64,000 nt of DNA from Rhizobium leguminosarum (lineage in GTDB: Bacteria > Pseudomonadota > Alphaproteobacteria > Rhizobiales > Rhizobiaceae): assembly GCF_002953715.1 (NCBI RefSeq), contig NZ_CP025012.1, positions 1,612,001-1,676,000 on the forward strand, read 5' to 3'. The notes below the pieces were generated by a model, which saw nothing but the letters and a program-made list of their open reading frames with translations, did no database searches and was not told the origin of the DNA. Shown one piece after another: positions 9,522 to 19,214 of this stretch (its first letter is position 1; the number at the start of each line of letters is the position of its first letter). The position numbers and the translations under genes are program-made.

Positions 9522-10181
9522 ATGTTGAATGAAGCCGTAAATCTTGAAAATTCACCCGGGGCCGGCGAAGAGCCGGAACGGCGCGTGCGTGATCGCGGCG
9601 CCACCGAGCGCGCAATCCTTGCCGCCGCCAAGGGGTTGCTGGCCGAGGAAGGCTTCCAGAATTTCGGCATCAATGCGGTTGCCCGCCGCGCCGGTTGCGA
9701 CAAGCAGCTGATCTATCGCTATTATGGCGGCCTCGACGGCTTGGTCGAGGCGATCGGCACCGATCTCGGCACATGGGTGAAGGACCGCATCCCGGAAGAC
9801 GCCGGCGGCATGTTCCTGCTCACCTATGGCGACCTGATGGAGCGGCTGTCGCTTCTCCTCCTCGACGCCTTGAGAACCGATCCGCTGATGCGCCGCATTC
9901 TCGCCTGGGAGATTTCGGAAAACACCGAACAGGTGCGGCGCCTGTCCGAAGCGCGTTCGAAGGCGCTCGCCCTGTGGCTCGAGCGCATGCGGGGCTCGCT
10001 GGCGCCGCCGAAGGGCGTGGATGCAGCAGCCGTCAACGCCGTCGTCATCGCTGCGATCCAGCATCTCGTGCTGGCGGCCGCAGCCGGCGGGCAGTGCGCC
10101 GGCCTGTCGCTGAAGACATCAAAGGACTGGGAGAAGGCGGCGACGGCGCTGAAGCGCATCGTGCGCGGCGTCTACGGCTGA
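9522..10181 (+). CDS. TetR/AcrR family transcriptional regulator
   Basis: A 219-residue regulator. The N-terminal helix-turn-helix is visible at about residues 25-70 (ATERAILAAAKGLLAEEGF then INAVARRAGCDKQLIYRYYGG), followed by a helical ligand-binding domain. The start at 9522 follows GGGGAAGGG at the right distance, whereas a longer frame from 9420 has no ribosome site. Targets are unknown: the neighbours (map-radC on the other strand, two small membrane proteins downstream) give no clear ligand. Confidence 0.88.
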   Translation: MLNEAVNLENSPGAGEEPERRVRDRGATERAILAAAKGLLAEEGFQNFGINAVARRAGCDKQLIYRYYGGLDGLVEAIGTDLGTWVKDRIPEDAGGMFLLTYGDLMERLSLLLLDALRTDPLMRRILAWEISENTEQVRRLSEARSKALALWLERMRGSLAPPKGVDAAAVNAVVIAAIQHLVLAAAAGGQCAGLSLKTSKDWEKAATALKRIVRGVYG

Positions 10182-10284
10182 TACCCGCCTTATCCACAGG
10201 GGGCGGGCGCCGCGTTAACCTTAACAAATGGTTTACATTGCGTGGGGCCGGTTATCCCGACAGTGTGGCGGTGAGCAGAGATGT

Positions 10285-10485
10285 ATGAGTAGAAGCCCCG
10301 AGTTGACTCCCATGGGAACCAAGATCGCTAAAGCCGCGTTTCTGGTGACGGCAATGATGTTTTTCGCAGTCTTGGCGCTGGATATCGCAATTCCGACGCT
10401 GGTGCTTTGCATCATGGCATTGTCGACTTGGTTGGTCTCCCTCGATCTGCCCGTGGCGCGCAAGCATGGAGGAGAGGCCGCATGA
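10285..10485 (+). CDS. Small membrane protein
   Basis: About 66 residues with two adjacent hydrophobic segments (AFLVTAMMFFAVLALDIA and PTLVLCIMALSTWLVSL). Several starts are possible (10228, 10285, 10312); 10285 follows GAGCAGAG. Its TGA overlaps the ATG of the next gene by four bases. Function unknown. Confidence 0.55.
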   Translation: MSRSPELTPMGTKIAKAAFLVTAMMFFAVLALDIAIPTLVLCIMALSTWLVSLDLPVARKHGGEAA

Positions 10486-10814
10486 GGTGGTTTCTGATCT
10501 TCTGGGCCGGCCCCATCGTCTTTCTGGGCGGATGGTATTGGCTCTCCTATTACGACATGAGTTTCGGCATCTTCATGTTCACGCGGCAGGTCCATGACCT
10601 GACCTTCGAGATTTACGGCAAGGCGCTTGGTATTCCGCCGGAGACCATCCCGCCGCTCGTGGCCCGCGCGATCGCGGTGGACAGCCTCGTCGTATTCGCC
10701 ATCCTTGGCCTGCGGAAGCGAAAGTCGATCATCGCCTGGTGGAGGGCGCGTCAGGCGTTGAATTCATCTCCATCAGACCTTGCCAGCAAGGAAAGCCTGT
10801 CGAGCGCGCCCTGA
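10482..10814 (+). CDS. Small inner-membrane protein
   Basis: A 110-residue protein with a membrane segment at about residues 2-22 ([20 protein letters not shown]) and a second at about 65-80 ([14 protein letters not shown]), leaving a basic cytoplasmic tail. Translation is coupled to the preceding small membrane protein by ATGA. The last 64 nt overlap the 3' end of ruvX on the opposite strand. I do not recognise a family; a paired membrane complex is an inference from coupling. Confidence 0.65.
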   Translation: MRWFLIFWAGPIVFLGGWYWLSYYDMSFGIFMFTRQVHDLTFEIYGKALGIPPETIPPLVARAIAVDSLVVFAILGLRKRKSIIAWWRARQALNSSPSDLASKESLSSAP

Positions 10815-11245
10815 AGGATGAAGCTTGCCGCGGCCGAATCGATCCGTTCGGCCCGCTTGGCGCGCGAGACGTCCATTTCAAGCAGCGTCCGTTCGGCCGC
10901 AACCGTCGAAAGCCGCTCATCCCAATAGACGAAGGGCAGCGCCGTCTTCTGCTCCATGTTGCGCACGAAGGCGCGCGTTGCCTGCACGCGCGGGCCTGCT
11001 GATCCATCCATGTTCATCGGCAGGCCGATGATAAAGCCTGCGACCTTTTCCGATTGTGCGAAGTCCAGCAGCGCCTGCGCATCGATCGTGAACTTGACGC
11101 GGCGGATCACCGTGCGCGGCGTGGCGAAACGCCGCCCGAGATCGGACATCGAAAGCCCGATTGTCTTGGTGCCGAGATCAAGGCCGGCAATTGCCTGTCG
11201 CGGGGCAAGCGTCTCGGCCATTTCCTCGATAGTCAGCACCGTCAT
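10751..11245 (-). CDS. ruvX: RuvX/YqgF-type Holliday junction resolvase homologue
   Basis: A 164-residue protein with the RNase H-like fold of Yqg[17 protein letters not shown] near the N-terminus holds the first catalytic Asp, the middle carries [13 protein letters not shown], and [13 protein letters not shown] holds the catalytic DER and YqgF signature. E. coli YqgF is involved in 16S rRNA 5' maturation and is essential, whereas a resolvase role is mainly from structure. The N-terminus is about 20 residues longer than E. coli YqgF. The gene ends inside the converging small membrane gene. Confidence 0.92.
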   Translation of the reverse strand: MTVLTIEEMAETLAPRQAIAGLDLGTKTIGLSMSDLGRRFATPRTVIRRVKFTIDAQALLDFAQSEKVAGFIIGLPMNMDGSAGPRVQATRAFVRNMEQKTALPFVYWDERLSTVAAERTLLEMDVSRAKRAERIDSAAASFILQGALDRLSLLARSDGDEFNA

Positions 11246-11318
11246 CGCCGTTTCATCCCGTCAAAACAAATTGAAGTCGCCGCCGCTTTTCTTTGCGGCC
11301 GCATAAGATATGTCCTTA

Positions 11319-11409
11319 GGGCATGACGCCGAAAAGTGTGAGCGGTTTTCGGATGACATCACGCTCTCATTCTTTGATGTGGCATCGAAACCGGTTTTGC
11401 ATCACGTAA
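11319..11409. repeat. Intergenic mosaic-type repeat
   Basis: GGCATGACGCCGAAAA...GCGGTTTTCGGATGACATC forms an imperfect inverted repeat with a following module (GATGTGGCATCGAAACCGGTTTTGCATCACG). It resembles the organisation of the repeats at 24319 and 51869 but has a diverged sequence. It fills the gap before the UPF0173 gene. Confidence 0.5.
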
Positions 11410-11424
11410 TAAAGGAGACATTTC

Positions 11425-12129
11425 ATGAAGATCACCTGGCTCGGCCATTCCGCCTTCCGCATCGAGACATCAAAGGCGAAGATCCTGCTCGACCCATTCC
11501 TCAGCTATAACGCCTCCTTTTCCGGCCAGGATATCAAGGATGTTTCTGCAGGCATCACCCACATCCTGCTGACGCATGGCCATGGCGATCATGTCGGCGA
11601 TACCGTGGCGCTCGCCAAGGAAACCGGCGCCGTCGTTCTCGCCAATGCCGATCTCGCCGCCTGGCTCGGCTCCAAGGGCGTCGACAAGATCGAGATGGGT
11701 AATACCGGCGGCACGATCGCGCTCGGCAGCTTCTCGGCAACCTTCACCAATGCGCTGCACTCCTCCGCCCAGATCACCGAGGACGGCGTCTCGCATGCGC
11801 TCGGCAACGCCAACGGTCTGATGCTGCATTTCGACGACGAAGCCTCGATCCTTGCCATGGGCGATACCGACATCTTCTCCGACATGGCGCTGATCAACGA
11901 ATTGCACCAGCCTGATATCGGCTTCGTGCCGATTGGCGACCGCTTCACCATGGGCGGCGCGGTGGCAGCACTTGCCTGTCGGCGCTATTTCAACTTCAAG
12001 ACCGCGATTCCCTGCCATTACGGCACCTTCCCGATCATCGACCAGACCGCCGAAAAATTCGTTGCCGGCATGGAGGGATCGCAGACGGATGTGAAGGCGA
12101 TCAAGCCTTCCGAGAGCCTGTCGATCTGA
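11425..12129 (+). CDS. UPF0173 metal-dependent hydrolase (beta-lactamase fold)
   Basis: A 234-residue protein of the metallo-beta-lactamase superfamily, UPF0173 group. The metal site motif [10 protein letters not shown] (HxHxDH) is near residue 52, LDPFLSYN precedes it, and later ligands are in ALHSS, MGDTDIF and CHYGTFP. Substrate is unknown. The gene precedes gatCA but a promoter-like sequence separates them. The ribosome site AAGGAGA precedes the ATG. Confidence 0.9.
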   Translation: MKITWLGHSAFRIETSKAKILLDPFLSYNASFSGQDIKDVSAGITHILLTHGHGDHVGDTVALAKETGAVVLANADLAAWLGSKGVDKIEMGNTGGTIALGSFSATFTNALHSSAQITEDGVSHALGNANGLMLHFDDEASILAMGDTDIFSDMALINELHQPDIGFVPIGDRFTMGGAVAALACRRYFNFKTAIPCHYGTFPIIDQTAEKFVAGMEGSQTDVKAIKPSESLSI

Positions 12130-12139
12130 CGAAATCCCG

Positions 12140-12168
12140 TTGCACACGGCGGACATGGCCTTTATAGC
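12140..12168 (+). promoter_or_regulatory. Candidate promoter of gatCA
   Basis: TTGCAC (12140-12145) and TATAGC (12163-12168) are separated by 17 nt and lie about 30 nt before gatC. A small hairpin (TAGG/CCTA around 12172-12185) would be in the leader. Confidence 0.45.
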
Positions 12169-12198
12169 GGGTAGGAAAAATCCTATCCGGAGAATGCC

Positions 12199-12486
12199 AT
12201 GTCCGTCGATCTTGCCACCGTGAAGCGCGTCGCCCGCCTTGCCCGTATTGCCGTCTCCGAGGACGAGGCAAATCGCATGGTCGGCGAGCTGAACGGCATC
12301 CTTGGCTTCGTCGAGCAACTCTCCGAAGTGAATGTCGACAGCGTCGAGGCGATGACGTCGGTTACCCCGATGGCGATGAAGAAGCGGACCGATGAGGTGA
12401 CCGACGGCAGCAAGGCAGCCGATATCGTCGCCAATGCGCCCGTCACCGACCACAATTTTTTCCTGGTGCCGAAAGTCGTCGAATAA
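12199..12486 (+). CDS. gatC: Asp-tRNA(Asn)/Glu-tRNA(Gln) amidotransferase subunit C
   Basis: A 95-residue GatC, the small subunit that clamps GatA to GatB in the transamidosome. It shows the family start [15 protein letters not shown] and the central [11 protein letters not shown] and VTPM motifs. The ribosome site CCGGAG precedes the ATG. gatA follows after 57 nt in the same orientation, and gatB is 2 kb further on. Confidence 0.95.
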   Translation: MSVDLATVKRVARLARIAVSEDEANRMVGELNGILGFVEQLSEVNVDSVEAMTSVTPMAMKKRTDEVTDGSKAADIVANAPVTDHNFFLVPKVVE

Positions 12487-12543
12487 GGCTTCGCGGCCTC
12501 TTTCCGACCCTGTTGCCATTTCCAGATCTGAAGCGAAAACACA

Positions 12544-14025
12544 ATGAGCGAACTCACCAGCCTGACCATTGCCGAAGCCCGCCAGAAGCTGCGCGCCAAG
12601 GAAATCACCGCGATCGAGCTGACCGAAGCCTATATCTCGGCGATCGATGCGGCCAATGGCCGGCTGAACGCCTATATCAAGATCACGCCGGATCTCGCCC
12701 GCGTCATGGCGAAGAACTCCGACGAGCGTATCGCTGCCGACAAGGCAGGCGAGCTCGAAGGCATTCCGCTCGGCATCAAGGATCTCTTTGCCACCGTCGG
12801 CGTTCACACCCAGGCCTGCAGCCATATTCTCGATGGTTTCGAGCCTCGCTATGAATCGACCGTCACGCAGAACCTCTGGGATGACGGCGCCGTCATGCTC
12901 GGCAAGCTGAACATGGATGAGTTCGCCATGGGCTCCTCCAACGAGACCTCGCATTACGGCGCGGTGATCAATCCCTGGCGTGCCGCAGGCTCCAACCAGC
13001 AGCTCGTGCCCGGCGGCTCCTCCGGCGGTTCGGCAGCAGCCGTCGCCGCGCATCTTTGCGCCGGCGCCACGGCGACCGATACCGGCGGCTCGATCCGCCA
13101 GCCGGCCGCCTTTACCGGCACCGTCGGCATCAAGCCGACCTATGGCCGCTGCTCGCGCTGGGGCACCGTCGCCTTCGCCTCCTCGCTTGACCAGGCGGGC
13201 CCGATCGCCCGCGACGTGCGCGATGCCGCGATTCTTTTGAAGTCGATGGCAAGCGTCGATGCAAAGGATACGACGTCGGTCGATCTGCCGGTGCCGGATT
13301 ACGAAGCCGCGATTGGCCAGTCGCTGAAGGGCATGAAGATCGGCATTCCGAACGAATACCGTGTCGACGGCATGCCGGATGAGATCGAGACCCTCTGGCG
13401 CCAGGGTATCGCCTGGCTGAAGGATGCCGGCGCCGAGATCGTCGACATCTCGCTGCCGCACACAAAATACGCCCTTCCGGCCTATTATATCGTCGCTCCC
13501 GCCGAGGCATCTTCGAACCTCGCACGCTACGACGGCGTGCGCTACGGCCTGCGCGTCGACGGCAAGGATATTGTCGACATGTATGAGAAGACGCGTGCCG
13601 CCGGCTTCGGCAAGGAAGTCAAGCGCCGCATCATGATTGGCACCTATGTGCTGTCGGCTGGCTATTACGATGCCTACTACATCCGTGCCCAGAAGGTGCG
13701 TACACTGATCAAGCGCGATTTCGAACTTGCCTTCGACGCCGGCGTCGATGCCATCCTGACACCGGCAACGCCGTCGTCTGCCTTTGGCGTTGCCGATGAG
13801 AACCTCGCCGCCGATCCGGTGAAGATGTATCTGAACGACATCTTCACGGTGACGGTCAACATGGCGGGCCTGCCGGGCATCGCCGTGCCGGCCGGCCTCG
13901 ACCACAAGGGCCTGCCACTCGGCCTGCAGCTGATCGGCAAACCCTTCGATGAAGAAACCCTCTTCAAGACCGCCCATGTCATCGAGCAGGCGGCCGGCCG
14001 GTTTACGCCGGCCAAGTGGTGGTAA
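12544..14025 (+). CDS. gatA: Asp-tRNA(Asn)/Glu-tRNA(Gln) amidotransferase subunit A
   Basis: The amidase subunit, which frees ammonia from glutamine for transfer to mischarged tRNA. At 493 residues it has the expected length. The amidase signature is complete: the catalytic Lys in [10 protein letters not shown], the cis-Ser in the [16 protein letters not shown] region, and the Ser nucleophile in [12 protein letters not shown]. The C-terminal [17 protein letters not shown] is also typical. It probably shares an mRNA with gatC. Confidence 0.97.
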   Translation: MSELTSLTIAEARQKLRAKEITAIELTEAYISAIDAANGRLNAYIKITPDLARVMAKNSDERIAADKAGELEGIPLGIKDLFATVGVHTQACSHILDGFEPRYESTVTQNLWDDGAVMLGKLNMDEFAMGSSNETSHYGAVINPWRAAGSNQQLVPGGSSGGSAAAVAAHLCAGATATDTGGSIRQPAAFTGTVGIKPTYGRCSRWGTVAFASSLDQAGPIARDVRDAAILLKSMASVDAKDTTSVDLPVPDYEAAIGQSLKGMKIGIPNEYRVDGMPDEIETLWRQGIAWLKDAGAEIVDISLPHTKYALPAYYIVAPAEASSNLARYDGVRYGLRVDGKDIVDMYEKTRAAGFGKEVKRRIMIGTYVLSAGYYDAYYIRAQKVRTLIKRDFELAFDAGVDAILTPATPSSAFGVADENLAADPVKMYLNDIFTVTVNMAGLPGIAVPAGLDHKGLPLGLQLIGKPFDEETLFKTAHVIEQAAGRFTPAKWW

Positions 14026-14129
14026 CGGACCTAACGATCCCGATAGCGGCTGCTGCCCACGAAGTGGACGGCGCCGTCGGGTTTGCCGCATGGTTGGCTA
14101 ATTGACAGCCGGAACCGGGAGGAGGCCAC

Positions 14130-14405
14130 ATGCCGAAACAGGATCTTGCGCAATTGATCGAGGCAGTTGATCGCCTTGCTGCCGGCGGTTTCACCATGGG
14201 CGCGGATTGGCAGGCGGTCCACGACATCTGCCAGCACCACGAAGGCGAACAGCCGTTCGACTGGGGGCACGCCCTTTGCCATCGCATCGAGGGCGATGAC
14301 TGGAATGCCGATTACTGGTATCGCCGCGCCGGCAAGAGGCGCGGTACGGGCTCGATGGCCGACGAGTGGTCGGCGATGCGGACGGAACTCGCTGCAAAGG
14401 CTTGA
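14130..14405 (+). CDS. Conserved hypothetical small protein
   Basis: A 91-residue acidic, Trp-rich protein (motifs WQAVHDICQHHEGE, FDWGHALCHRIEGD, NADYWYRRAGK). No signal peptide or membrane segment. The GGGAGGAGG ribosome site precedes ATG. The pattern of conserved-looking Trp/His residues suggests a real folded protein, but I do not recognise a named family. It sits between gatA and the opposite-strand YjhX-like gene. Confidence 0.65.
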   Translation: MPKQDLAQLIEAVDRLAAGGFTMGADWQAVHDICQHHEGEQPFDWGHALCHRIEGDDWNADYWYRRAGKRRGTGSMADEWSAMRTELAAKA

Positions 14406-14455
14406 GGCGATACCCCTGACCGCGCCCGTTCGAGACGCGATCAGGGGTGCCACTA

Positions 14456-14713
14456 TTACCTGTTGTTCAGCTGCGACCTGACCAGCCTCAGCCCCCTTTC
14501 GGTGATCCGGTAGGGCTGGCCGCCTGAGGACTTGATTGCCCTTAGCCGCTTCAGCCTGCGGAAGAGATCGAGGTCGACGCCGGGATAGAGCCAGCCGTCG
14601 CGGGTGAAGCAACTGACCGCCTCGATCTTCCTGTCGTCGTCGCGGGTAATTTCAATGCGGCCGCCCTGGGCCATGAGATGCAGGATGCGCTGCTCCGTGC
14701 GAGAAATGTCCAT
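14456..14713 (-). CDS. YjhX/UPF0386 family protein
   Basis: An 85-residue protein that matches the YjhX (UPF0386) family throughout: start MDISRTEQRILHLMAQGG, centre GWLYPGVDLDLFRRL, end YRITERGLRLVRSQ. The E. coli member has been proposed as the toxin of a YjhX-YjhQ pair, where YjhQ is a GNAT acetyltransferase; the activity here is not established. A GNAT gene lies 310 nt away, but divergently. The start at 14713 was preferred over a 12-residue extension because it matches the family. Confidence 0.85.
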   Translation of the reverse strand: MDISRTEQRILHLMAQGGRIEITRDDDRKIEAVSCFTRDGWLYPGVDLDLFRRLKRLRAIKSSGGQPYRITERGLRLVRSQLNNR

Positions 14714-15023
14714 GTGTTGAGATCCGGTGTCGCGCCCGGCAGGGCGCACAAAAACGATCTGGCGCTCATTCGAACGTCAGGGCTTCGTTTTTTCGGGCCC
14801 ATGCGCGCAAGCGAACTTGCGGGCAGGGCCTTTACCGGGTCTCAGGCAGGCTCAACATAAAACACCTCGATAAGGTTTATTATTCAGCCCGGAAAATTCG
14901 GTCAAGAGCGTGGTCTCAGGTCAAAACCAGTCGAAAACCTTAGTTTTGGCCGATCATCCCCTTGGAGGTACTGGTAAATTCCGCGACTCAATGGTCTAGT
15001 TGAGGGGTAACGCGGAGGTGTCG
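14714..15023. other. Intergenic region between divergent yjhX-like and GNAT genes
   Basis: About 310 nt. It contains an AT-richer stretch near 14858-14890 that could hold divergent promoters. I see no confident promoter, RNA gene or repeat. Confidence 0.4.
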
Positions 15024-15533
15024 TTGATCCACATTCGCAATGCCCGCGACGGTGAAGCGGAGCTATTGAGCGAGATCGGGCTCAGGGCCTGGCAAAATGC
15101 GATGGCGTCGATCGGCGAATCGGACGCGATGATCGATGCAGCGCGCAACGCCTTTCGGAACTTCGTGGAAAACGACTGGTTGACCATCACCGTCGTCGAG
15201 CAGAACGGCCAGGTCGCAGGCTGGGCGGCGCGCGAGGGATTGGACGAAACCATCTCGGATTTCTGGATCGATCCCGCCTTCACCCGTCAGGGCCTTGGTT
15301 CGGCCCTTCTCGTCCGCATCGAAAAGGAGATCGCCGATCAGGGCCTCGAGAAGGCGGCGATGCAGACCCATTCCGGCAATAGCGAAGCGATCGGCTTCTT
15401 CCAGAAGCACGGCTACAGCATTCATTGGCTCTCGGTTGCCTACAATCCGAAGCTCGACCGTGACGTGCCCTCCGTTGGACTGACGAAACAGCTCGTTTCG
15501 GATAGCCAAGGTGGGTATGGGCTGGAATTTTGA
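15024..15533 (+). CDS. GNAT family N-acetyltransferase
   Basis: About 169 residues with the GNAT fold: IRNARDGEAELLSEIGLRAW at the start, the acetyl-CoA loop in DPAFTRQGLGSALLVRIEKE (Q/RxxGxG/A pattern) and the NSEAIGFFQKHGY motif near the end. The start is uncertain: TTG at 15024 follows GCGGAGG by 5 nt and fits best, while TTG at 15000 or GTG at 15018 are alternatives. The substrate is unknown. Because YjhQ is a GNAT protein linked to YjhX, an association with the neighbouring yjhX-like gene is possible, but they are divergent. Confidence 0.82.
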   Translation: MIHIRNARDGEAELLSEIGLRAWQNAMASIGESDAMIDAARNAFRNFVENDWLTITVVEQNGQVAGWAAREGLDETISDFWIDPAFTRQGLGSALLVRIEKEIADQGLEKAAMQTHSGNSEAIGFFQKHGYSIHWLSVAYNPKLDRDVPSVGLTKQLVSDSQGGYGLEF

Positions 15534-15546
15534 TGCTTCAAAAATC

Positions 15547-15849
15547 CTAAAGAAGGAGAGGGCTCCATTGCGGCAAGAAGGTCAGCACAGCAATCAGTGC
15601 GCCGTGCAGGATCAGGATCGCCGCCAGGATTGACCGGAACGGCTCCTTTCTCGTCTTGTGCCGCAGCAACTGCTGTGCAGCCAGCGCGCCAAGGCTGCCG
15701 CCGATCAGCGCAAGGATGAGAAGCGTGCGCTCGCTGATGCGCCGCCTGCCGTGGCGCGCCGCCTGCTTGTCCATGAAATAGATCGAGAACACCAAGAGGT
15801 TCAGCGCCAGAAACAGCAAGGCCGATTTGATAATATCGATCGTCGTCAT
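15547..15849 (-). CDS. DUF1294 membrane protein
   Basis: A 100-residue integral membrane protein with three hydrophobic segments (ALLFLALNLLVFSIYFMDK, LLILALIGGSLGALAAQQLL, ILAAILILHGALIAVLTFL). The FMDKQAARHGRRRISERTLL and RHKTRKEPF motifs are those of DUF1294. In other members this domain can be fused to a cold-shock domain; here it stands alone. Function unknown. Confidence 0.85.
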   Translation of the reverse strand: MTTIDIIKSALLFLALNLLVFSIYFMDKQAARHGRRRISERTLLILALIGGSLGALAAQQLLRHKTRKEPFRSILAAILILHGALIAVLTFLPQWSPLLL

Positions 15850-15978
15850 CGGGGAACCCTACCGTGGCTCCGTTAACGAACGGCAAAACGGCGATGCGGA
15901 CCACGGCGAAAGCCTTGCACCGGCACGCCATTTCCTTTACCTCACCAGTGGAAAAGAACAGCCTGCAAAGAGCATCAG

Positions 15979-17481
15979 ATGACCCTTGTCGACGTCCGCA
16001 CGCCTGATCCGAAACGCTTCATCCCCGGCGCCACCGGCGACTGGGAAATCATCGTCGGCATGGAAGTCCATGCCCAGGTGCTGTCCAATTCGAAGCTCTT
16101 CTCCGGCGCCTCGACGGAATTCGGCAAGCCGCAGAATTCGAACGTCTCGCTGGTCGACGCCGCCATGCCCGGCATGCTGCCCGTCATCAACGAGGAATGC
16201 GTCAAGCAGGCTGTTCGCACCGGCCTCGGCCTGAAAGCCCAGATCAACAAGCGCTCCCTCTTTGATCGCAAGAACTATTTCTATCCTGACCTGCCGCAGG
16301 GCTATCAGATCTCGCAGTTCAAGGATCCGATCGTCGGCGAGGGCAAGATCGTCATTTCGCTCGGGCCGGACCGCCAGGGCCAGTTCGAAGATATCGAGAT
16401 CGGCATCGAGCGCCTGCATCTGGAGCAGGATGCCGGCAAGTCGATGCACGACCAGCACGCGACCATGTCCTATGTCGATCTGAACCGTTCCGGCGTCGCA
16501 CTGATGGAGATCGTCTCCAAGCCCGACATGCGCTCGTCCGACGAGGCCAAGGCCTATATGACCAAGCTGCGCTCGATCGTGCGCTATCTCGGCACCTGCG
16601 ACGGCAACATGGACGAAGGTTCGATGCGCGCCGACGTCAACGTTTCTGTCCGCCGTCCGGGCGCGGATTTCGGCACGCGTTGCGAGATCAAGAACGTCAA
16701 CTCCATCCGCTTCATCGGCCAGGCGATCGAATATGAAGCCCGTCGCCAGATCGGCATTCTGGAGGAAGGCGGCAAGATCGATCAGGAGACCCGCCTCTTC
16801 GATCCGAACAAGGGCGAGACGCGCTCGATGCGCTCCAAGGAGGATGCGCACGACTATCGTTATTTCCCCGATCCGGATCTGCTGCCGCTCGAATTCGACG
16901 ATGCCTTCGTCAAGGCGCTCGAAGCCGATCTGCCGGAACTGCCTGACGACAAGAAGGAGCGCTTCGTGCGCGATCTCGGCCTGTCGATCTATGATGCTTC
17001 GGTGCTCGTTTCCGAGAAGGCGATTGCCGACTATTACGAAGCAGTCGCCGCGGGCCGTGACGGCAAGATGGCGGCAAACTGGGTGATCAACGATCTGCTC
17101 GGCGCCCTGAACCGCACCGGCAAGGACATCGAGCAGACGCCGGTTTCGCCGGCCCAGCTCGGCGCCATCATCGATCTCATCAAGGCGGGAACCATATCCG
17201 GCAAGATCGCCAAGGATCTCTTCGAGATCGTGCTCACCGAGGGCGGCGATCCCGCCGAGATCGTCGAGGCGCGCGGCATGAAGCAGGTGACCGATACCGG
17301 CGCGATCGAAAAGGCCGTGGACGAGATCATCGCCGCCAATCCCGATCAGGTCGAAAAGGTCAAGGCGAAGCCGACCATGGCGGCATGGTTCGTCGGCCAG
17401 GTGATGAAGGCGACCGGCGGCAAGGCCAATCCGCAGGCTGTCCAGGCCCTCGTCAAGGCGAAGCTCGGCATCGAGGAATAA
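15979..17481 (+). CDS. gatB: Asp-tRNA(Asn)/Glu-tRNA(Gln) amidotransferase subunit B
   Basis: The tRNA-binding subunit of the GatCAB amidotransferase, which corrects Glu-tRNA(Gln) and Asp-tRNA(Asn). The 500-residue protein has the cradle-domain motifs [26 protein letters not shown] and [14 protein letters not shown], and a C-terminal YqeY-like domain ending in [16 protein letters not shown], which contacts the tRNA elbow. It is separated from gatCA by four small genes but oriented the same way. A GNAT gene follows 3 nt after its stop. Confidence 0.97.
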   Translation: MTLVDVRTPDPKRFIPGATGDWEIIVGMEVHAQVLSNSKLFSGASTEFGKPQNSNVSLVDAAMPGMLPVINEECVKQAVRTGLGLKAQINKRSLFDRKNYFYPDLPQGYQISQFKDPIVGEGKIVISLGPDRQGQFEDIEIGIERLHLEQDAGKSMHDQHATMSYVDLNRSGVALMEIVSKPDMRSSDEAKAYMTKLRSIVRYLGTCDGNMDEGSMRADVNVSVRRPGADFGTRCEIKNVNSIRFIGQAIEYEARRQIGILEEGGKIDQETRLFDPNKGETRSMRSKEDAHDYRYFPDPDLLPLEFDDAFVKALEADLPELPDDKKERFVRDLGLSIYDASVLVSEKAIADYYEAVAAGRDGKMAANWVINDLLGALNRTGKDIEQTPVSPAQLGAIIDLIKAGTISGKIAKDLFEIVLTEGGDPAEIVEARGMKQVTDTGAIEKAVDEIIAANPDQVEKVKAKPTMAAWFVGQVMKATGGKANPQAVQALVKAKLGIEE

Positions 17482-17484
17482 GCG

Positions 17485-17985
17485 GTGTATTTCGTCCGCA
17501 CTGCCGGCGAGCGCGACCTGGAGAAGGTGCGCGCCCTGCTGGCGGAGAGCTTTCACGCCACCTATGACGGCCTGCATGGCAGAGCCAGGGTGGAGGATCT
17601 GATCATCCATCTCTTTTCGCCGGCGGCGCTGAAGGCGCGCCTCGTGCGAAAGGATGCCGAATTCCTCGTTGCCGACGACGGCCGCAATATCGGCGGCATG
17701 GGTTATGCGGCAATGTCGCAGGCACTGACGAAGACGGTCATGCTGCATCTCCTCTATGTCAGGCCGGCGCTGCAGCGCCAGGGCATCGGCCGCGATATCT
17801 TCGCCGAGCTCGAAACCTGCTTCCCCGATGCGGAGATCATGCGTCTCGAAGTCGAACCGCAGAATGCAGCGGCGATCGCCTTCTATCTCTCGCACGGCTT
17901 CACCGAGGTCGGCCGCAACGAGAATAGCGGAGCCGAGCAATCCGGCATTCCGGCATTGGTGTTGGAGAAGCGCTTGGTGGGTTAA
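17485..17985 (+). CDS. GNAT family N-acetyltransferase
   Basis: A 166-residue GNAT protein starting with GTG 3 nt after the gatB stop, so translation is probably coupled. The acetyl-CoA loop is RPALQRQGIGRDIFAELE, followed by NAAAIAFYLSHGFTEVGR. The substrate is unknown. The coupling suggests constant co-expression with gatB rather than a shared pathway. The stop overlaps the end of the opposite-strand gene by four bases. Confidence 0.85.
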   Translation: MYFVRTAGERDLEKVRALLAESFHATYDGLHGRARVEDLIIHLFSPAALKARLVRKDAEFLVADDGRNIGGMGYAAMSQALTKTVMLHLLYVRPALQRQGIGRDIFAELETCFPDAEIMRLEVEPQNAAAIAFYLSHGFTEVGRNENSGAEQSGIPALVLEKRLVG

Positions 17986-18611
17986 GCGCCTGTATCGTTG
18001 AATGCCCTGTTGTGGTGGGTGTGGTAGGTCTGGAGCAGTTGCATCAGTCGCTCCCCGCTGACGGTAAGACGACCAGTCGTTTCGATGCGCAGTTGCCTAA
18101 GTTCATTCGTCGCACTTGCGGTATGGAATAGTGAGAACACCGGTTTGCGACCCTGAATGCCGTCTGGTCGGCACCAGACAGCGATTGTATCTCCGGTGCC
18201 TTCTGCGTCCGTTCCCGGCGATGCGGACAACAGGTTGCCCAGAACGAGAAAAATTGTTCGCAAAATCCTTTGCGCCAGCGTGGGTGCCGCCGCCTCGATG
18301 CGTGCGACTGCCGGCCACGGAATTAATTCTTGCATTAGCCGAAGATCTTTGAAGCCATTTGGGCCTATCGCAATAATCGTCTTATTGGATGAAAAGATCA
18401 GGACATAAAGATTGCAAAATAGGTAGTACGCAATTGGCGGCCCACAGAGGAGGGACAGGAAAAACGAATTCAAAGTCCTGTCGAAAATCCCGAAGCCGAA
18501 GACAATTATCACCAGTGTTGATAGTGCAATTCTAAGCCGAATATCCCTGGCGGAGTATCTGACCTCACGGATATCGCTCAAGAACATCCGTCTTTTTTCC
18601 TTCCGCAACAA
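17982..18611 (-). CDS. Hypothetical membrane protein (PH-like)
   Basis: A 209-residue protein with two N-terminal membrane segments (about residues 28-45 and 51-75: IALSTLVIIVFGFGIF and FFLSLLCGPPIAYYLFCNLYVLIF). A soluble part follows in which KTIIAIGPNGFKDLRLMQELIPWPAVARIE looks like the start of a bacterial PH-type domain. Base composition is less GC-rich than its neighbours, suggesting later acquisition. No obvious operon partner. Function unknown. Confidence 0.65.
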   Translation of the reverse strand: MLRKEKRRMFLSDIREVRYSARDIRLRIALSTLVIIVFGFGIFDRTLNSFFLSLLCGPPIAYYLFCNLYVLIFSSNKTIIAIGPNGFKDLRLMQELIPWPAVARIEAAAPTLAQRILRTIFLVLGNLLSASPGTDAEGTGDTIAVWCRPDGIQGRKPVFSLFHTASATNELRQLRIETTGRLTVSGERLMQLLQTYHTHHNRAFNDTGA

Positions 18612-18643
18612 TCATCGTCCGATTTTTACATAGGTAGAAAAGT

Positions 18644-19111
18644 TTGATGCCACAAGATTTGAATATCCGTGAAGCTCGCAGGGACGACCTGCCGGCGCTG
18701 GTGGCTATGTTTTCGGCCGATGCGCTCGGCGGTCATGGCGATACCACGGAAGCTGAAGCCTTCCCGGATTATCTCAGGGCCTTCGCCGTCATCGAGGCTT
18801 CGCCCGACCAGGCGCTTTACGTCGCAGAGCGCGGTGGCGAGGTCGTCGGCACGTTCCAGACGATGGTGACGACTTCGCTCACCGGCTGCGGCTCCTCGGC
18901 GATGATTATCGAGGCGGTGCAGACACGCGCCGATATGCGCGGGCAGGGGGTCGGCGCGCTGATGATCGAATTCGCCATTGCCGAGGCAAAAGGCCGCGGT
19001 ATCGGGCGGGTAGCGTTGACCTCGAATGCGATACGCAAGGATGCCCATCGTTTATATGAAAGGCTGGGCTTCAAGCCCTCGCATCTGGGCTTCAAGATGG
19101 CTTTGAAATGA
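18644..19111 (+). CDS. GNAT family N-acetyltransferase
   Basis: A 155-residue GNAT protein: IREARRDDLPALVAMFSAD at the start, the acetyl-CoA loop TRADMRGQGVGALMIEFAIAEA, and the end RKDAHRLYERLGFKPSHLGFKMAL, which resembles the aminoglycoside/peptide N-acetyltransferase-like subgroup. The substrate is not deducible. It is the third GNAT gene within 4 kb. Confidence 0.87.
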   Translation: MMPQDLNIREARRDDLPALVAMFSADALGGHGDTTEAEAFPDYLRAFAVIEASPDQALYVAERGGEVVGTFQTMVTTSLTGCGSSAMIIEAVQTRADMRGQGVGALMIEFAIAEAKGRGIGRVALTSNAIRKDAHRLYERLGFKPSHLGFKMALK

Positions 19112-19214
19112 CCCGTGGCTGTCGTGGAATCGCTGGACAATTCGGCTTGGCGACGGCATAAGCGAGGAAACGAATTCTGGTTTGGCTCGCATCTGGCGGG
19201 CACAAGGAAAAGAC

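Noticed and set aside
11470..14091. 873-codon open frame on the minus strand over the UPF0173 and gatCA genes
   Set aside because: A GC-rich antisense shadow of three well-supported genes; the composition is His/Arg/Gly-rich without domain signatures.
15937..17940. 667-codon minus-strand frame over gatB
   Set aside because: Antisense shadow; no ribosome site and no recognisable domain.
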